From assembly GCA_049841275.1 (NCBI GenBank), contig JASGDN010000069.1, positions 106,869 through 170,868 on the forward strand: 64,000 bases of DNA, in the 5' to 3' direction. Below, in pieces: positions 35,149-44,119 of the stretch. The notes beneath the pieces were generated by a model that saw nothing but the letters and a program-made list of their open reading frames with translations, was not told the origin of the DNA and searched no databases. The position numbers and the translations under genes were made by a program. Each line of letters begins with the position of its first letter. The first letter of the stretch is position 1. Origin of the DNA: JASGDN01 sp049841275 (lineage in GTDB: Bacteria > Chloroflexota > Chloroflexia > Thermomicrobiales > UBA6265).

Positions 35149-36711
35149 ATGGCCGCGTTCCCGGAATCCGATTTGCGCGTTCCGAAGTCCCGTTCTGCTT
35201 CGATCGATCGCCGTCGCCTGCTTGTGGGAGCCGCCGCGACGGGACTTGGCGGCGCGAGCCTGATCCCATTGATTGGCGACGGCGTCTTCGCGCAGGGAGC
35301 GGCGACGCCAGAGCCCGCGACGCCAGACACTTCCCACGAGGGGCATGGGATGATGATGTCGACCCCGGCGACGCCGACCGGGCTCGGTGATCTGCCATCG
35401 CTGGTGCCGGTGGCTGGCGAACCGCTGCGTGACGTGCCGACGATCGTCAGCGTGGACGGCCTGCTGGAGGTGACCCTCGACGCGGGCGTGCGCGAGACGA
35501 CCGTCGCGGGAAAGACGGTGACCGTCGCCAACTTCAACGGCGCGTTCCCCGGCCCGACCTGGGTGGCGAAGCCGGGCGACACGATCCACGTGCATGTCGA
35601 GAACAACCTCGACGAATGGACAAACCTGCACACCCACGGTCTCCATGTCTCGCCGCTGGACAATGGGGACAATGTCTTCGTCCGGATCGAACCTGGAACG
35701 GCCTTCGACTATGTCTACGAACTTCCGGAGACGCATCCCGACGGGGTCTACTGGTATCACCCGCATCCGCACGGGATTACGGAGAAGCAGAATACAAGCG
35801 GCATGGTCGGCACGCTGCTCATCGAGGGCGGGCTTGACAAGGTCCCCGGTGTCGAGGGGTTGAAGCGGCAGCATCTCTTCCTGCAGATCAACCAGTTTGC
35901 CGAGAACGGGATGCAGGTCCCGATCGCCGAGCAGACGCCGGCCAAGCAGATGCGCCTGGTCAACGGGCAGTATCAGCCGGTGATCTCGATTCAGCCGGGC
36001 GAGACGCAGCGCTGGAGCGTCTCCAACGCGAGCAGCAACGATTTCTTCCTGATCTCGTTGGGCGGGCACACGCTCTACCAGATCGCGAAGGATGGCAATG
36101 CCTTCGCCGAGATCCTGCCGCAGGAGCAGATCCTGCTGGCTCCGGCCGAGCGCGTGGAGTTCCTCGTGCAGGCCCTGACGACGCCGGGAAGCTGGGAGTT
36201 CCGGACGTTGCAGTGGGGCGTGAACGACCAAGCCGAGCCGGATGCCTTGCTGGCGACGATGGTGATCGCGGGCGATCCGGTGGCCGTGCAGTCGCTGCCG
36301 GCGCAGCTGATCCCGTTCATCGACCTGCGCGACATGCCGATCGACAACGAGCGGATCATCGTCTTCTCGCCGGCGCCGGTTCCCTGGTACCAGCTCATCA
36401 ACGATACGCCGTTCGATCCCGAGGTGGTGAACGAGACGGTGAAGCTGGGCGCGTTGGAGAAGTGGACGATCCAGAACACGACGACGGACATCCATCCTTT
36501 CCACATCCACATCAACGACTTCCAGGTGATTTCCATCAACGGCGAGCCCTACGATGCGCCGGGCTGGTGCGACACCGTCTCCGTGCCGGCGCAGGGGGAG
36601 ATCGGGATCCTGCACCGGTTCCTCGATTTCACCGGAAAGTACGTCTTCCACTGCCACATCCTCATGCACGAGGATTCCGGGATGATGGCCGTCGTGGAGG
36701 TTGTGGAGTGA
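35149..36711 (+). CDS. Multicopper oxidase, Tat-exported
   Basis: 520 aa three-cupredoxin oxidase. The Tat signal is IDRRRLLVGAAATGLGGASL (residues 19-38), cut near VFAQG, followed by an Ala-Thr-Pro-Glu linker and a HEGHGMMM metal-binding-looking stretch. The four copper signatures are present: LHTHGLH (160-166), WYHPHPHG (202-209), HPFHIH, and HCHILMHEDSGM, which joins type 1 and trinuclear centres. It oxidises phenols, Cu(I) or similar outside the membrane with O2; laccase, copper oxidase or manganese oxidase all remain possible. ATG at 35149 with GGAAGG was chosen so that the Tat motif is near the N-terminus; longer frames to 34924 are unlikely. Confidence 0.92.
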   Translation: MAAFPESDLRVPKSRSASIDRRRLLVGAAATGLGGASLIPLIGDGVFAQGAATPEPATPDTSHEGHGMMMSTPATPTGLGDLPSLVPVAGEPLRDVPTIVSVDGLLEVTLDAGVRETTVAGKTVTVANFNGAFPGPTWVAKPGDTIHVHVENNLDEWTNLHTHGLHVSPLDNGDNVFVRIEPGTAFDYVYELPETHPDGVYWYHPHPHGITEKQNTSGMVGTLLIEGGLDKVPGVEGLKRQHLFLQINQFAENGMQVPIAEQTPAKQMRLVNGQYQPVISIQPGETQRWSVSNASSNDFFLISLGGHTLYQIAKDGNAFAEILPQEQILLAPAERVEFLVQALTTPGSWEFRTLQWGVNDQAEPDALLATMVIAGDPVAVQSLPAQLIPFIDLRDMPIDNERIIVFSPAPVPWYQLINDTPFDPEVVNETVKLGALEKWTIQNTTTDIHPFHIHINDFQVISINGEPYDAPGWCDTVSVPAQGEIGILHRFLDFTGKYVFHCHILMHEDSGMMAVVEVVE

Positions 36712-36779
36712 GGGATGGTTGCCGCGCAACCATCCCCGTCGGGGCGAACCGCAGGGCGATCAGAGAGATCGCCCTGCGG
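36712..36779 (+). terminator. Two tandem hairpins after multicopper oxidase
   Basis: GGGATGGTTGC (36712-36722) pairs with 36726-36736; then CCGCAGGGCGATC (36749-36761) pairs with 36767-36779 over AGAGA. They lie between convergent genes and can stop both transcripts. Confidence 0.6.
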
Positions 36780-36844
36780 GGCATCGGTTCGATAGGAGCG
36801 GACCGGTATCGGGTTGCGCCGTAGCTGTTGGACAGCCTCCCGTC

Positions 36845-39157
36845 TCAGGTGATGGAGTTGAGCACGAAGAGGAAGAGCGTGTCGATGACCGCGCCCGTCT
36901 GGGGGTTGTAGACAGGGCGGAAGGAGATGTTGATCTCCGCCGTGCGTGGATTGCCCTTCCATTCGATGACGATCGAGTCCTGCGTGCCATTGTAGACCGA
37001 GAAGGCCGTCACCGATTTCGTGGTCGTGGTCGCCTGCCTGAGTTCGATCGTCGCCTTGCCTTTCAGGGTGTACGTGACCTGTGCGCCGCCTGCGGGGACC
37101 GGCAGCGGGATGGAGAAGGTCGTGCTGTTGGCGTTGGGCGTCTGTTTCTGGGTCGCGGTTGGCCCCACCCCGCTCAACGACCACTCGATCTCCTTGATGA
37201 TCTGGTTCTGGGGATCGAGTCCCACAGCGGACATCGTCTTGATTGTGAGGATTCCTGGCGGCGGCGGCGCGGGCGCGTCGATGGGCACATCCAGTGTGCC
37301 CTGGTCATATCCCTCGATATCCACGACGAAGTGCAGCGGCGACGGTGTGCCAGTAGCGGGGGTTACCGTGAACGCGGTGCCGGTGTAGCCGGCGTAGCCG
37401 CCAGGTCCCTGGATGCCGCGTCCGACCATCTCGAATCCGTAATCTGCATCGAACGCCCGAATGGTGAGTGGTGTTGCCTGGCCGCGTGTTACGGATGGGG
37501 GATCGGCCTTGAGATACAGGTAGCCCAGCTGGACCAGGGCGCGCGATGGTTGCCCGATCTTGCCGCACAGTTCCATCCGCACCGAGACCGTATCCTCGAT
37601 GCGCAGCTCCCCGACCCAGACCTCGGTGAAGGGGGAGGTGACCTCACCAGTCACCCAGGTGGAGGTGCGCCATGTGCCATTGACGAAGACGTGCAATCGT
37701 CCCCCGTGGATCGCGTTCTCGACATAGATCGTCCGGCTCTTGCCAGGACGCAGTGGCTCCTGGATCTTCACCGCGTCCAGGTCTCCGGCGGCTTTCACCA
37801 AGACATGATCCGACACGAGCAGGTTGGCGGGGACACACCCTTGCTCCACCGTCACCCACACCTCCTCGCCGTAGCGCAGGCTGCGGTTGAGATGGACCCA
37901 GCCGGATTCGGGGACGACGGTCCAGTAGGCGAGGACCGGCCAGTCCGTTGCGTTTGAATGCACGGTCACGACTGCTCCCCACACGTTGGTGACGTGCAAC
38001 CAGTGCGAGCATTCGATCGGCGGAAGGAAGAAGGCCGGCGGCGCCTCCGGATCGGGTCGTCGCCAGATCCAGGCCTTGTTCGACTCGGCGCTCTGCGTGC
38101 AGAGTTGCTCGGTGACGACTACGGCCGGGAATGGCGGGTCCAGCGGAATCTGGCTTGAAAGATCGCCCAGCCAGTAGGGGGCCGTGGTGGCCGCGTCCGG
38201 GGCACCACCCCTGAACAGCGCGGTAGTACCCGAGGCGCCACGCAGTTCGAAGAGCAATGCCGAGCCGGGTACGAGCGATCCGGCGGTGACCGATACGGCC
38301 CGGGGGCAATATTGCGTATCCGGCAGCAGGGTGGGATTGGCAAGCGGCGAGGCTGGGCTGACCGGCACGGTTGCCGATTGGCCGCTTGAACGGTTGAGCC
38401 GTTCAAGGTGGTTCGACGCGGCGAACGTTGCGGGGGTATGTGCAGCGCCGGGGACAATCGCCCAGAAGGTCTCGCCGACGGCAGCGTATTCGTACTCGGT
38501 GCCCTGGGTGTGCAGATGCATGAAGCAGCCCGGCACAGCGCCTCCGACCAGCACAGCGCCGGCACATTCGGTAATTGGCCCGATCACCACCGGTGTGGGC
38601 GGGAGTTCCTCGCGTGAGAATTGCCCTTCTGCGGGCAGGCTCTCGGCGGGATCGCTCGTGACGGTCGCGCCGCCGGGTGCGGTAATGGTCTGGATTACCT
38701 GCAATTGCTCGCCGCTGGCGATCGGGTCATGAATGTGCACGTTGACGGTGGCGGCATTGGACTGATCGGGTCCACCGACCAACCCGGCATTGCCGTAGAT
38801 TGCAACGGTGGATCCTGGGTAGAGACCGCCGACGGCAATCCAGTCCACTGCTGTGTGAACGGGACTCAGGATGACGGGTTTCGGCAAGGTGTTGGGGAAC
38901 GGGAGGACAAGCTCGGGGAGGCTTGCCGGACTCTGGTCGCCGCCGAGCGTCCACTTGGCGGTGATAACCCCGTTGGGCGGGAGCGCGTAGCCCGACAACG
39001 GGACGTCAACCGAGTTTGCGCTGACAATGGCCGTCCGTCCTGTGGAGGTTCCATTTGCGAAAATCTCGACAACGCCACCCGGCAATACGTACTCGACATG
39101 AACGGACGTGACCAAGGGGGTCAGTGGCCCCGCCAGCTTGGGAGGGAGGAGTGTCAT
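36845..39157 (-). CDS. Large beta-repeat protein of unknown function
   Basis: 770 aa without signal peptide, membrane segment or known motif. The sequence is built from about six units of roughly 80-100 residues, each with a core like VxVGGxxPGSxVxIxxN: VDWIAVGGLYPGSTVAIYGN, GAVLVGGAVPGCFMHLHTQG, VSVTAGSLVPGSALLFELRG, WLHVTNVWGAVVTVHSN and AIHGGRLHVFVNG, joined by Pro-rich turns such as PPTPVVIGPI and PPAFFLPPIECSHW. Each unit looks like an Ig- or fibronectin-type sandwich. Several units contain a Cys near the first strand (ITECAG, YCPRAV, IECSHW). The last 250 residues differ, ending in a beta domain TYTLKGKATIEL. AAAGGAATACCTC precedes ATG. Function unknown; an extracellular or scaffold role is only a guess. 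Confidence 0.7.
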   Translation of the reverse strand: MTLLPPKLAGPLTPLVTSVHVEYVLPGGVVEIFANGTSTGRTAIVSANSVDVPLSGYALPPNGVITAKWTLGGDQSPASLPELVLPFPNTLPKPVILSPVHTAVDWIAVGGLYPGSTVAIYGNAGLVGGPDQSNAATVNVHIHDPIASGEQLQVIQTITAPGGATVTSDPAESLPAEGQFSREELPPTPVVIGPITECAGAVLVGGAVPGCFMHLHTQGTEYEYAAVGETFWAIVPGAAHTPATFAASNHLERLNRSSGQSATVPVSPASPLANPTLLPDTQYCPRAVSVTAGSLVPGSALLFELRGASGTTALFRGGAPDAATTAPYWLGDLSSQIPLDPPFPAVVVTEQLCTQSAESNKAWIWRRPDPEAPPAFFLPPIECSHWLHVTNVWGAVVTVHSNATDWPVLAYWTVVPESGWVHLNRSLRYGEEVWVTVEQGCVPANLLVSDHVLVKAAGDLDAVKIQEPLRPGKSRTIYVENAIHGGRLHVFVNGTWRTSTWVTGEVTSPFTEVWVGELRIEDTVSVRMELCGKIGQPSRALVQLGYLYLKADPPSVTRGQATPLTIRAFDADYGFEMVGRGIQGPGGYAGYTGTAFTVTPATGTPSPLHFVVDIEGYDQGTLDVPIDAPAPPPPGILTIKTMSAVGLDPQNQIIKEIEWSLSGVGPTATQKQTPNANSTTFSIPLPVPAGGAQVTYTLKGKATIELRQATTTTKSVTAFSVYNGTQDSIVIEWKGNPRTAEINISFRPVYNPQTGAVIDTLFLFVLNSIT

Positions 39158-39353
39158 GAGGTATTCCTTTCGCTAACCCGGCAATCCGACGGATCGGCCG
39201 GGCGGCACCCGGCACGATCGATCGCAGGGTGTTGCTTCTCCTCCACGCTACATGGGGACTGACTGGGTCTCTATTGGTAGGACTACCCATTTCGAGGGCG
39301 ACAAGACGATACGGGGATTACGTATTGCCGTCTCTGCAGCGGCCCCTGCTCGG

Positions 39354-40070
39354 TCAGGGGAACATCGCCTTCAACGCCTCGGCGGCGGGATGGCGGACTT
39401 CGTCGAACGCGGCTTTCACGCGGTCGATGTCGTAGGGGGCGAAGCGTCGTTCCAGCGTGTAGCCGGAATCATTCGCCGTCAGCAACGTCCACATCGCGCG
39501 GTGATCGTTCGTCTTCGGGAGACTGACGCTGCCCGGGTTGTGAACGTGAACTGTCCTGCCATTGACGTTCACCTCGCGGTCGAGCGGAACGTGCGTGTGG
39601 CCGACGAGCACGAGGTCGGCGTTCACCTCATGCAGGATGCCGGCAAGCTCGGCGTCGGTCATGTCCGGGGGGATGCCCCGGCCGTCGTCGGTGCCCGGCG
39701 CAGCGTGGACCAGCAGGACACGGGTGGCATCGGGCAGCGTCTCCTGCGCTTCCAACGGGATCGCGCGGAGCCACGGTTCGTATCCGGTAGCGGCGATCGC
39801 GCCATGCACCCACACGAACCGGGTTGCGTCACTCCGGTCGGGATCGTCGGGGAAATCCCCCTGGAGGACCTTGCGATCGGTGTTGCCCCGCACGAAGCTG
39901 GCATTTGGCAGGGAAGAGAGCATACGGGCGGCATCGGCGGGATACGGCCCGGGGGCGACGAGATCGCCGACGATCCAGTAGCCGTCCGGGGCTTCCTCGG
40001 CGATATCCGCGAGGACGGCGTCGAGGGCGAGCGTGTTGCCGTGGATGTCGGAGAGAATGGCGATCTTCAC
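39354..40070 (-). CDS. Metallophosphoesterase, YfcE/MJ0936-like
   Basis: 238 aa. Dinuclear metal site: MKIAILSDIHGNTLALDAVL (D-x-H), WIVGDLVAPGP (GD), FVRGNTDRKVL (GN), LLVHAAPGTDD (H), LVLVGHTHVPL (GHTH). Family cleaves phosphodiesters or phosphomonoesters; the natural substrate is generally unclear. GAGGAAGGGAGTCCCACGTG precedes the ATG. The stop at 39354 sits inside a stem CCCCTG-CTCGGT-CAGGGG (39343-39360). Cytoplasmic. Confidence 0.9.
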   Translation of the reverse strand: MKIAILSDIHGNTLALDAVLADIAEEAPDGYWIVGDLVAPGPYPADAARMLSSLPNASFVRGNTDRKVLQGDFPDDPDRSDATRFVWVHGAIAATGYEPWLRAIPLEAQETLPDATRVLLVHAAPGTDDGRGIPPDMTDAELAGILHEVNADLVLVGHTHVPLDREVNVNGRTVHVHNPGSVSLPKTNDHRAMWTLLTANDSGYTLERRFAPYDIDRVKAAFDEVRHPAAEALKAMFP

Positions 40071-40295
40071 GTGGGACTCCCTTCCTCGTGTATGGCCGTG
40101 TGATGGTCTCAGTGTACGGTGGGGTGTCCGGTTCCAAGGGAACCGGTGTCGGGTGATTGGCGTTTCCTGGACGAGGGATCGTTGCGATGGCCGTTGAGAT
40201 CATGTCGCCGGGCCGGCAGTATCGGGCTGCCTGACCGGCGGTGTGGTGACGTGCGTTCCCGTTCATTCCGACCGCATGCTACGGGAGTGTCCATC

Positions 40296-41048
40296 ATGGT
40301 TCCATCTTCACCGATTCCTGCGTTTACTCGTCGCTCGATGTTTGGCGGGGCGGCCATCGCCGCTGCCGGGGTGGTGTTTGTAAAGGGCGGTTCATCAGAG
40401 GGTGCCCGCGCGATGACCGGGGACGGCGGATGCGATCCCGATGCCGCCGCTCCCGGCCTGATCGGGGACGAGGGATGGAGGGGGCCGAGTTTCGGGCTGG
40501 AGGCTTCCTGGGATTCGGTGCGTTGGACGGTTGCCGAGCGCAGCAACCGCTGGGTGGCCCGTTCCATCGGGCGCGAGGGCCAACCGGTCGACTGTGGCTT
40601 CGGGCAGGGCGGCAGCGACCGTCTGACGCTGGCCAACACGATGTGGGAGAGCGGCGTTCTCGTGATCGAGAGTTACGATCGCGGGATGTGGACTCTGCTG
40701 CGGATGGCGGAGGCGATGAACCAACCGGGTTGGGTGGCCAACCTCGGTGTTGCCAACACGAGCGATCTGCTGCTTGCCAGGGTGTTGGACGACTCGTTGG
40801 CCGCAGTCGCCGGTGACGACGACACGCCGGAGCGTACGGTGTATTGGCAGGCGACCTTTCCCGAGGACGACGAAACGGTGATCCATCAGCTCACGCTACA
40901 CATGTGGCAGGCAGGCGCCGTTTACGCCCTGCACGACCTTGAAGGGATTGAGATCGCTGGCGTCAACCTTTTCGCGGCAGCCGACCTGGAGACCGTGCGG
41001 CACGTGATCGACGACTATCTGGCGGAGAACCGGGACGCGACCGCCTGA
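40296..41048 (+). CDS. Tat-exported protein of unknown function
   Basis: 250 aa. Signal FTRRSMFGGAAIAAAGVVFV at residues about 10-29 is Tat type. The mature region consists of two alpha/beta parts: FGLEASWDSVRWTVAERSNRWVA, LVIESYDRGMWTLLRMAEAM, and then ERTVYWQATFPEDDETVIHQLTLHMWQAGAVYAL with NLFAAADLETVRHVIDDYL at the end. I do not recognise a family; the second half looks like a sandwich fold with a final helix. ATG at 40296 follows GGGAG. It ends three nucleotides before the convergent pyrF stop, so no separate terminator fits between them. Confidence 0.7.
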   Translation: MVPSSPIPAFTRRSMFGGAAIAAAGVVFVKGGSSEGARAMTGDGGCDPDAAAPGLIGDEGWRGPSFGLEASWDSVRWTVAERSNRWVARSIGREGQPVDCGFGQGGSDRLTLANTMWESGVLVIESYDRGMWTLLRMAEAMNQPGWVANLGVANTSDLLLARVLDDSLAAVAGDDDTPERTVYWQATFPEDDETVIHQLTLHMWQAGAVYALHDLEGIEIAGVNLFAAADLETVRHVIDDYLAENRDATA

Positions 41049-41051
41049 GGA

Positions 41052-41960
41052 TCACGAGAGCGTCGGCTTGGCGAGCGCATTCGCCAACCGCGTGTTGAGC
41101 GATGATGCGGCGAGCGCAATGGCCTCCGCCACCGTCTCGGGCGGGGCGTCCGGCGCTGCGGCGTAGATCACCGCGCGGGAGGTGCTGACGATCATGCCCG
41201 CGCCGGTGGAGTCCCGTCCTGCCTGCATTGCGGCGTCGATGTCGCCACCCTGCGCCCCGATACCGAGCACCAGCATCGGCATGTCGCCGACCGCCGCGCG
41301 GACGGCCGCCATCCGTGCCGAATTCGTCGCACCCACCGTCACCCCGCAGTTGCCGTGGGTGTTCCAGCGCTCGGCGACCTGTCGCGCCAGGTGGACGGCC
41401 AGCGGTTCGGCGTGCGGACCGACGGGAAGATCCTGCACCTCGCCCGCGCCGGGATTCGAGTTCGCTGCCATCACGATGATGCCCTTGTCCGCACGGTCGA
41501 GGAAGGGAGCGAGCGCATCCCTGCCGAACCACGGATGCACCGTGATTGCGTCGGCGCCGACGATCTCGAATGCGGCGACGGCGTAGCGCTCGTTCGTCTC
41601 ACCGATGTCCGCGCGTTTGGCGTCGAGCAGGACGGGGATGCCCGGGGCCATCTCGTGGATGTACGCCACCGTTGCCACCAGTGCGCGATGACCGTCCTTG
41701 CCGAGCGCCTCGTAGTAGGCGGCGTTCGGTTTGTACGCGCAGACATGCCCTTTCGTTGCGTCGACGATGGTCCGGTTGAAGGCGAAGACGGCGTCGGCGA
41801 ACGACACTCCGGCGGTGAAGGCCGTCGGGATGCGTTCCGGCAGGGGATCGAGGCCGACGCAGAGGTGCCTACCTGCCGTCCAGCGTGCCCGCAGCGCGGA
41901 TACGAACGGTGAGGTCGCGGCGGTCGGGGGATCGGTGTGTGGTTCGGGCGTGGCAATCAT
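41052..41960 (-). CDS. pyrF: Orotidine 5'-phosphate decarboxylase (type 2)
   Basis: 302 aa. Last step of UMP synthesis. Type 2 features: HLCVGLDPLPERIP, FNRTIVDATKGHVCAYKPNAAYYEALG, catalytic IPVLLDAKRADIGETNERYA (Asp-Lys-x-x-Asp), AITVHPWFGRDALAPF, IVMAANSNPGAGEVQ, GVTVGATN and LGIGAQGGD. Slightly longer than type 1 enzymes. ATG at 41960 has AGAGG upstream, and a short N-terminal tail (TEPHTDPPTAATSP-like) precedes the domain. No other pyr gene is adjacent; the divergent amidohydrolase at 42162 is related to dihydroorotase in fold only. Confidence 0.95.
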   Translation of the reverse strand: MIATPEPHTDPPTAATSPFVSALRARWTAGRHLCVGLDPLPERIPTAFTAGVSFADAVFAFNRTIVDATKGHVCAYKPNAAYYEALGKDGHRALVATVAYIHEMAPGIPVLLDAKRADIGETNERYAVAAFEIVGADAITVHPWFGRDALAPFLDRADKGIIVMAANSNPGAGEVQDLPVGPHAEPLAVHLARQVAERWNTHGNCGVTVGATNSARMAAVRAAVGDMPMLVLGIGAQGGDIDAAMQAGRDSTGAGMIVSTSRAVIYAAAPDAPPETVAEAIALAASSLNTRLANALAKPTLS

Positions 41961-42161
41961 CGGGGACCTCTGGGGACTGGGCAGATGGTTCACTGCATCC
42001 ACGGTAGCACGGCGACGTGCTGGAGCGGGAATCGGTGAATGCCCCTTGCGGGGTGGGTGAGGCTGGGAGATGATCCCGCCCAATGAATGCGCGTCCGGCG
42101 TCCGGGCTGGACGGCGCGGGCCGGGAGCATCCCGGCCACCAACAAGGAGCGGTACTCCGTC

Positions 42162-43433
42162 ATGGCCTATCACCTCGGATCGGCTGCCGGTTCCACGACC
42201 GGCGATCTGGTACTTCGGAACGCGCGGGTGCTCGACCCGGCGAACGGGCGCGACGGCATCGCCGATGTCCGTATCGCGCAGGGCAAGATCGTCGCGATCG
42301 ATTGCAATCTGCCGGAGCAGCCGGGCGACCAGTCGCTCGACCTCACTGGCCTGATCGTGACGCCGGGCATCATCGACATGCACGCGCACATCGCGCACAC
42401 GCACGAGCGGTCGGACCTCTCGCTGCATCCGCTGGTGAACACGCTCTCCTCTGGCGTGACGACCGTGGTGGACGCCGGGACGACCGGCTGGCGGGACTTC
42501 GCGCAGTTCCGCCACGATGTGCTCGATGCGCGCTGGCCGATCCGTTCCCTCGGCTTCGTGAACATCGTCGGCTCCGGCATGGGCGGTGCATGGGAGCATG
42601 AGGAAGCGGAGTTCGATCCGAAGCGCTGCGCCGACACCGCGCTGATGCACAGCGATGTCGTGGTCGGCATCAAGACGGCCCACTACTGGGCGCGACGCCG
42701 CTTCGACGAGCGGCACCGGCCGTGGATGGCGGTGGAGCGCGCCATCGAGGCGGGCGAGCGGGCCGGGATGCCGGTGATGTTCGACTTCTTCCCGGAGATC
42801 CCGAACCGTCCCTACGAGGGGTTGCTGGAACGGATGCGTCCCGGCGACATCCATACCCACTGCTTCGCGCAACAGTTCCAGTCGTCCGACGAAGACGGCA
42901 CGGTGATGCCCTACATGTGGGAGGCGCGGGAGCGTGGCCTGATCTTCGATCTCGGTCACGGGGCGGGCAGCTTCTGGTGGCGGCACGCCATCCCGGCGGT
43001 GCGGGATGGCTTCCCGCCGGACTCGATCAGCACGGACCTGCACACGGGGAACGTCGCTGGCGTCGTGATCGACATGCTGACGTGCATGAACAAGCTGCTG
43101 GCGATCGGGGTGCCATTGGGCGATGTGATCCAGAAGTCGACCGAGGCCCCCGCGAAGGAGATCAATCGCCCTGAGTTGGGGACGCTCTCCATCGGCGGCA
43201 TCGCGGACGTGGCGGTGCTGGCGCTGGACGAGGGCTCGTTCGATTACACCGACTGTGAGCGGACCATCCTCACCGGGTCGCAGCGGTTGCGCTGCGAGCT
43301 GACGGTCTTCGGCGGGCGTGTGGTCTACAACCCGAACGGGCGTGGTCTCCCGACGTGGGAGCAGGACAAGGCGGACAACCCGGTGCCGTTCCATGTCCGC
43401 ATCCAGGATTTCGACGAACCGCAGTTGCGCTGA
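42162..43433 (+). CDS. Amidohydrolase-superfamily deacetylase-like enzyme
   Basis: 423 aa. Amidohydrolase barrel: LVLRNARVLDPANGRDGIADVRIAQGKIVAID and GLIVTPGIIDMHAHIAHTHERSD (H-x-H metal pair), GVTTVVDAGTTGWRDF, a Lys in VVVGIKTAHYWARRRF that can be carboxylated to bridge two metals, HTHCFAQQF, LGHGAGSFWW, and Asp in SISTDLHTGN. The order matches the deacetylase/EF0837-type metallohydrolases, which act on N-acyl or cyclic amide compounds. AAGGAGCGG precedes ATG at 42162. It is divergent from pyrF; the shared 200-nt region is the only hint of common use. Ends at a strong hairpin. Confidence 0.88.
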   Translation: MAYHLGSAAGSTTGDLVLRNARVLDPANGRDGIADVRIAQGKIVAIDCNLPEQPGDQSLDLTGLIVTPGIIDMHAHIAHTHERSDLSLHPLVNTLSSGVTTVVDAGTTGWRDFAQFRHDVLDARWPIRSLGFVNIVGSGMGGAWEHEEAEFDPKRCADTALMHSDVVVGIKTAHYWARRRFDERHRPWMAVERAIEAGERAGMPVMFDFFPEIPNRPYEGLLERMRPGDIHTHCFAQQFQSSDEDGTVMPYMWEARERGLIFDLGHGAGSFWWRHAIPAVRDGFPPDSISTDLHTGNVAGVVIDMLTCMNKLLAIGVPLGDVIQKSTEAPAKEINRPELGTLSIGGIADVAVLALDEGSFDYTDCERTILTGSQRLRCELTVFGGRVVYNPNGRGLPTWEQDKADNPVPFHVRIQDFDEPQLR

Positions 43434-43444
43434 GCGGCGAACGG

Positions 43445-43502
43445 CCCAGAAACGGACGGCCTCGCAAGCGGCTCCACGCTTGCGAGGCCGTCCGTTTCTG
43501 GG
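43445..43502 (+). terminator. 25-bp perfect hairpin between convergent genes
   Basis: A 25-nt arm (43445-43469, starting CCCAGAAACGG) is exactly inverted at 43478-43502 with an 8-nt loop. It separates the amidohydrolase (plus) and higA (minus) and is long enough to terminate both. Confidence 0.8.
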
Positions 43503-43514
43503 TGTAAGCAGGAA

Positions 43515-43850
43515 TCAGGCGGCTTCGGAACGGGGACGGACGCGCTCGCGAATTTCGTCACCGTGCTCCTGTTCGGCGAGGCGAAGCGCATAGTTGCGCT
43601 GGAGGTTCATCCAGAACTGGGGCGAGGTGCCCATCCAGCGGGCGAGACGGAGCGCGGTATCGGCGATGCCGCACCGTCTCCGGATGTTCTCGGCAAGGCG
43701 GCTTGCGGGAATATCCAGTTCCTGCGTGAGCCGCGATGCCGACATGTTGAGTTTCTCAAATTCGTCGGCAATGTGCTCACCGGGGTGGATGGCAGGGCGT
43801 TCTCCTGTGCATGCCGTCGGTGATTCTGCGGAGTTCGCGGTGTCCAACAT
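43515..43850 (-). CDS. HigA-type antitoxin without visible toxin
   Basis: 111 aa XRE-family helix-turn-helix protein. HPGEHIADEFEKLNMSASRLTQELDIPASRLAENIRRR and ALRLARWMGTSPQFWMNLQRNYALRL are HigA signatures. HigB normally precedes higA, yet no RelE-like frame is seen upstream, so the antitoxin seems orphaned. The motif RCGIADTALRLARW lacks the residue usually found between Gly-Ile and Ala (GITADTAL), possibly a three-base deletion. GAGGAACTGCG precedes ATG. The promoter is the palindrome at 43901. Confidence 0.85.
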   Translation of the reverse strand: MLDTANSAESPTACTGERPAIHPGEHIADEFEKLNMSASRLTQELDIPASRLAENIRRRCGIADTALRLARWMGTSPQFWMNLQRNYALRLAEQEHGDEIRERVRPRSEAA

Positions 43851-43900
43851 CGCAGTTCCTCATCCTGTCGCGCTCGAATAGTGATCCCTTCGTGAGGCCA

Positions 43901-43929
43901 ATTGTATCCCGCAGCGCGGGTGCTACAAT
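43901..43929. promoter_or_regulatory. Palindromic divergent promoter/operator
   Basis: ATTGTA (43901-43906) and TACAAT (43924-43929) form perfect inverted ends around CCCGC-A-GCGGG-like core. Read on plus it gives -35 TTGTAT, N16, -10 TACAAT; read on minus TTGTAG, N16, TACAAT. It thus fires toward the NmrA-like gene (44120) and toward higA (43850), which starts about 45 nt from its transcription start. HigA could bind this palindrome. Confidence 0.6.
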
Positions 43930-44119
43930 CGCAGCGTCGAAAATGGCTGGCTTGGTCTGGGTAGGCCCAAGCCCTTCTCCTCTCCGGAGAAGCTCTGGTC
44001 GCATCGTCAGGTCGCGATCCCCCGACAGTCCCGGCGCCGGAAACGGCGTACCGCGGGTCTGATCGGATGCCACCCACGATCGAGGACGCTCCGACAGACC
44101 GTTCTGACGGAGTGCGCTC

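Noticed and set aside
34798..36729. 640-codon open frame on minus
   Set aside because: Mirror of the multicopper oxidase, whose four copper motifs fix the coding strand.
43851..44119. Possible HigB toxin upstream of higA
   Set aside because: All minus frames were read; none shows the RelE-like LPLKGDRKGxWxV pattern, so higA is reported as orphan.
43930..44119. Riboswitch in the NmrA-like leader
   Set aside because: Stems are visible but no consensus box of cobalamin, SAM, glycine, fluoride or manganese classes could be matched.
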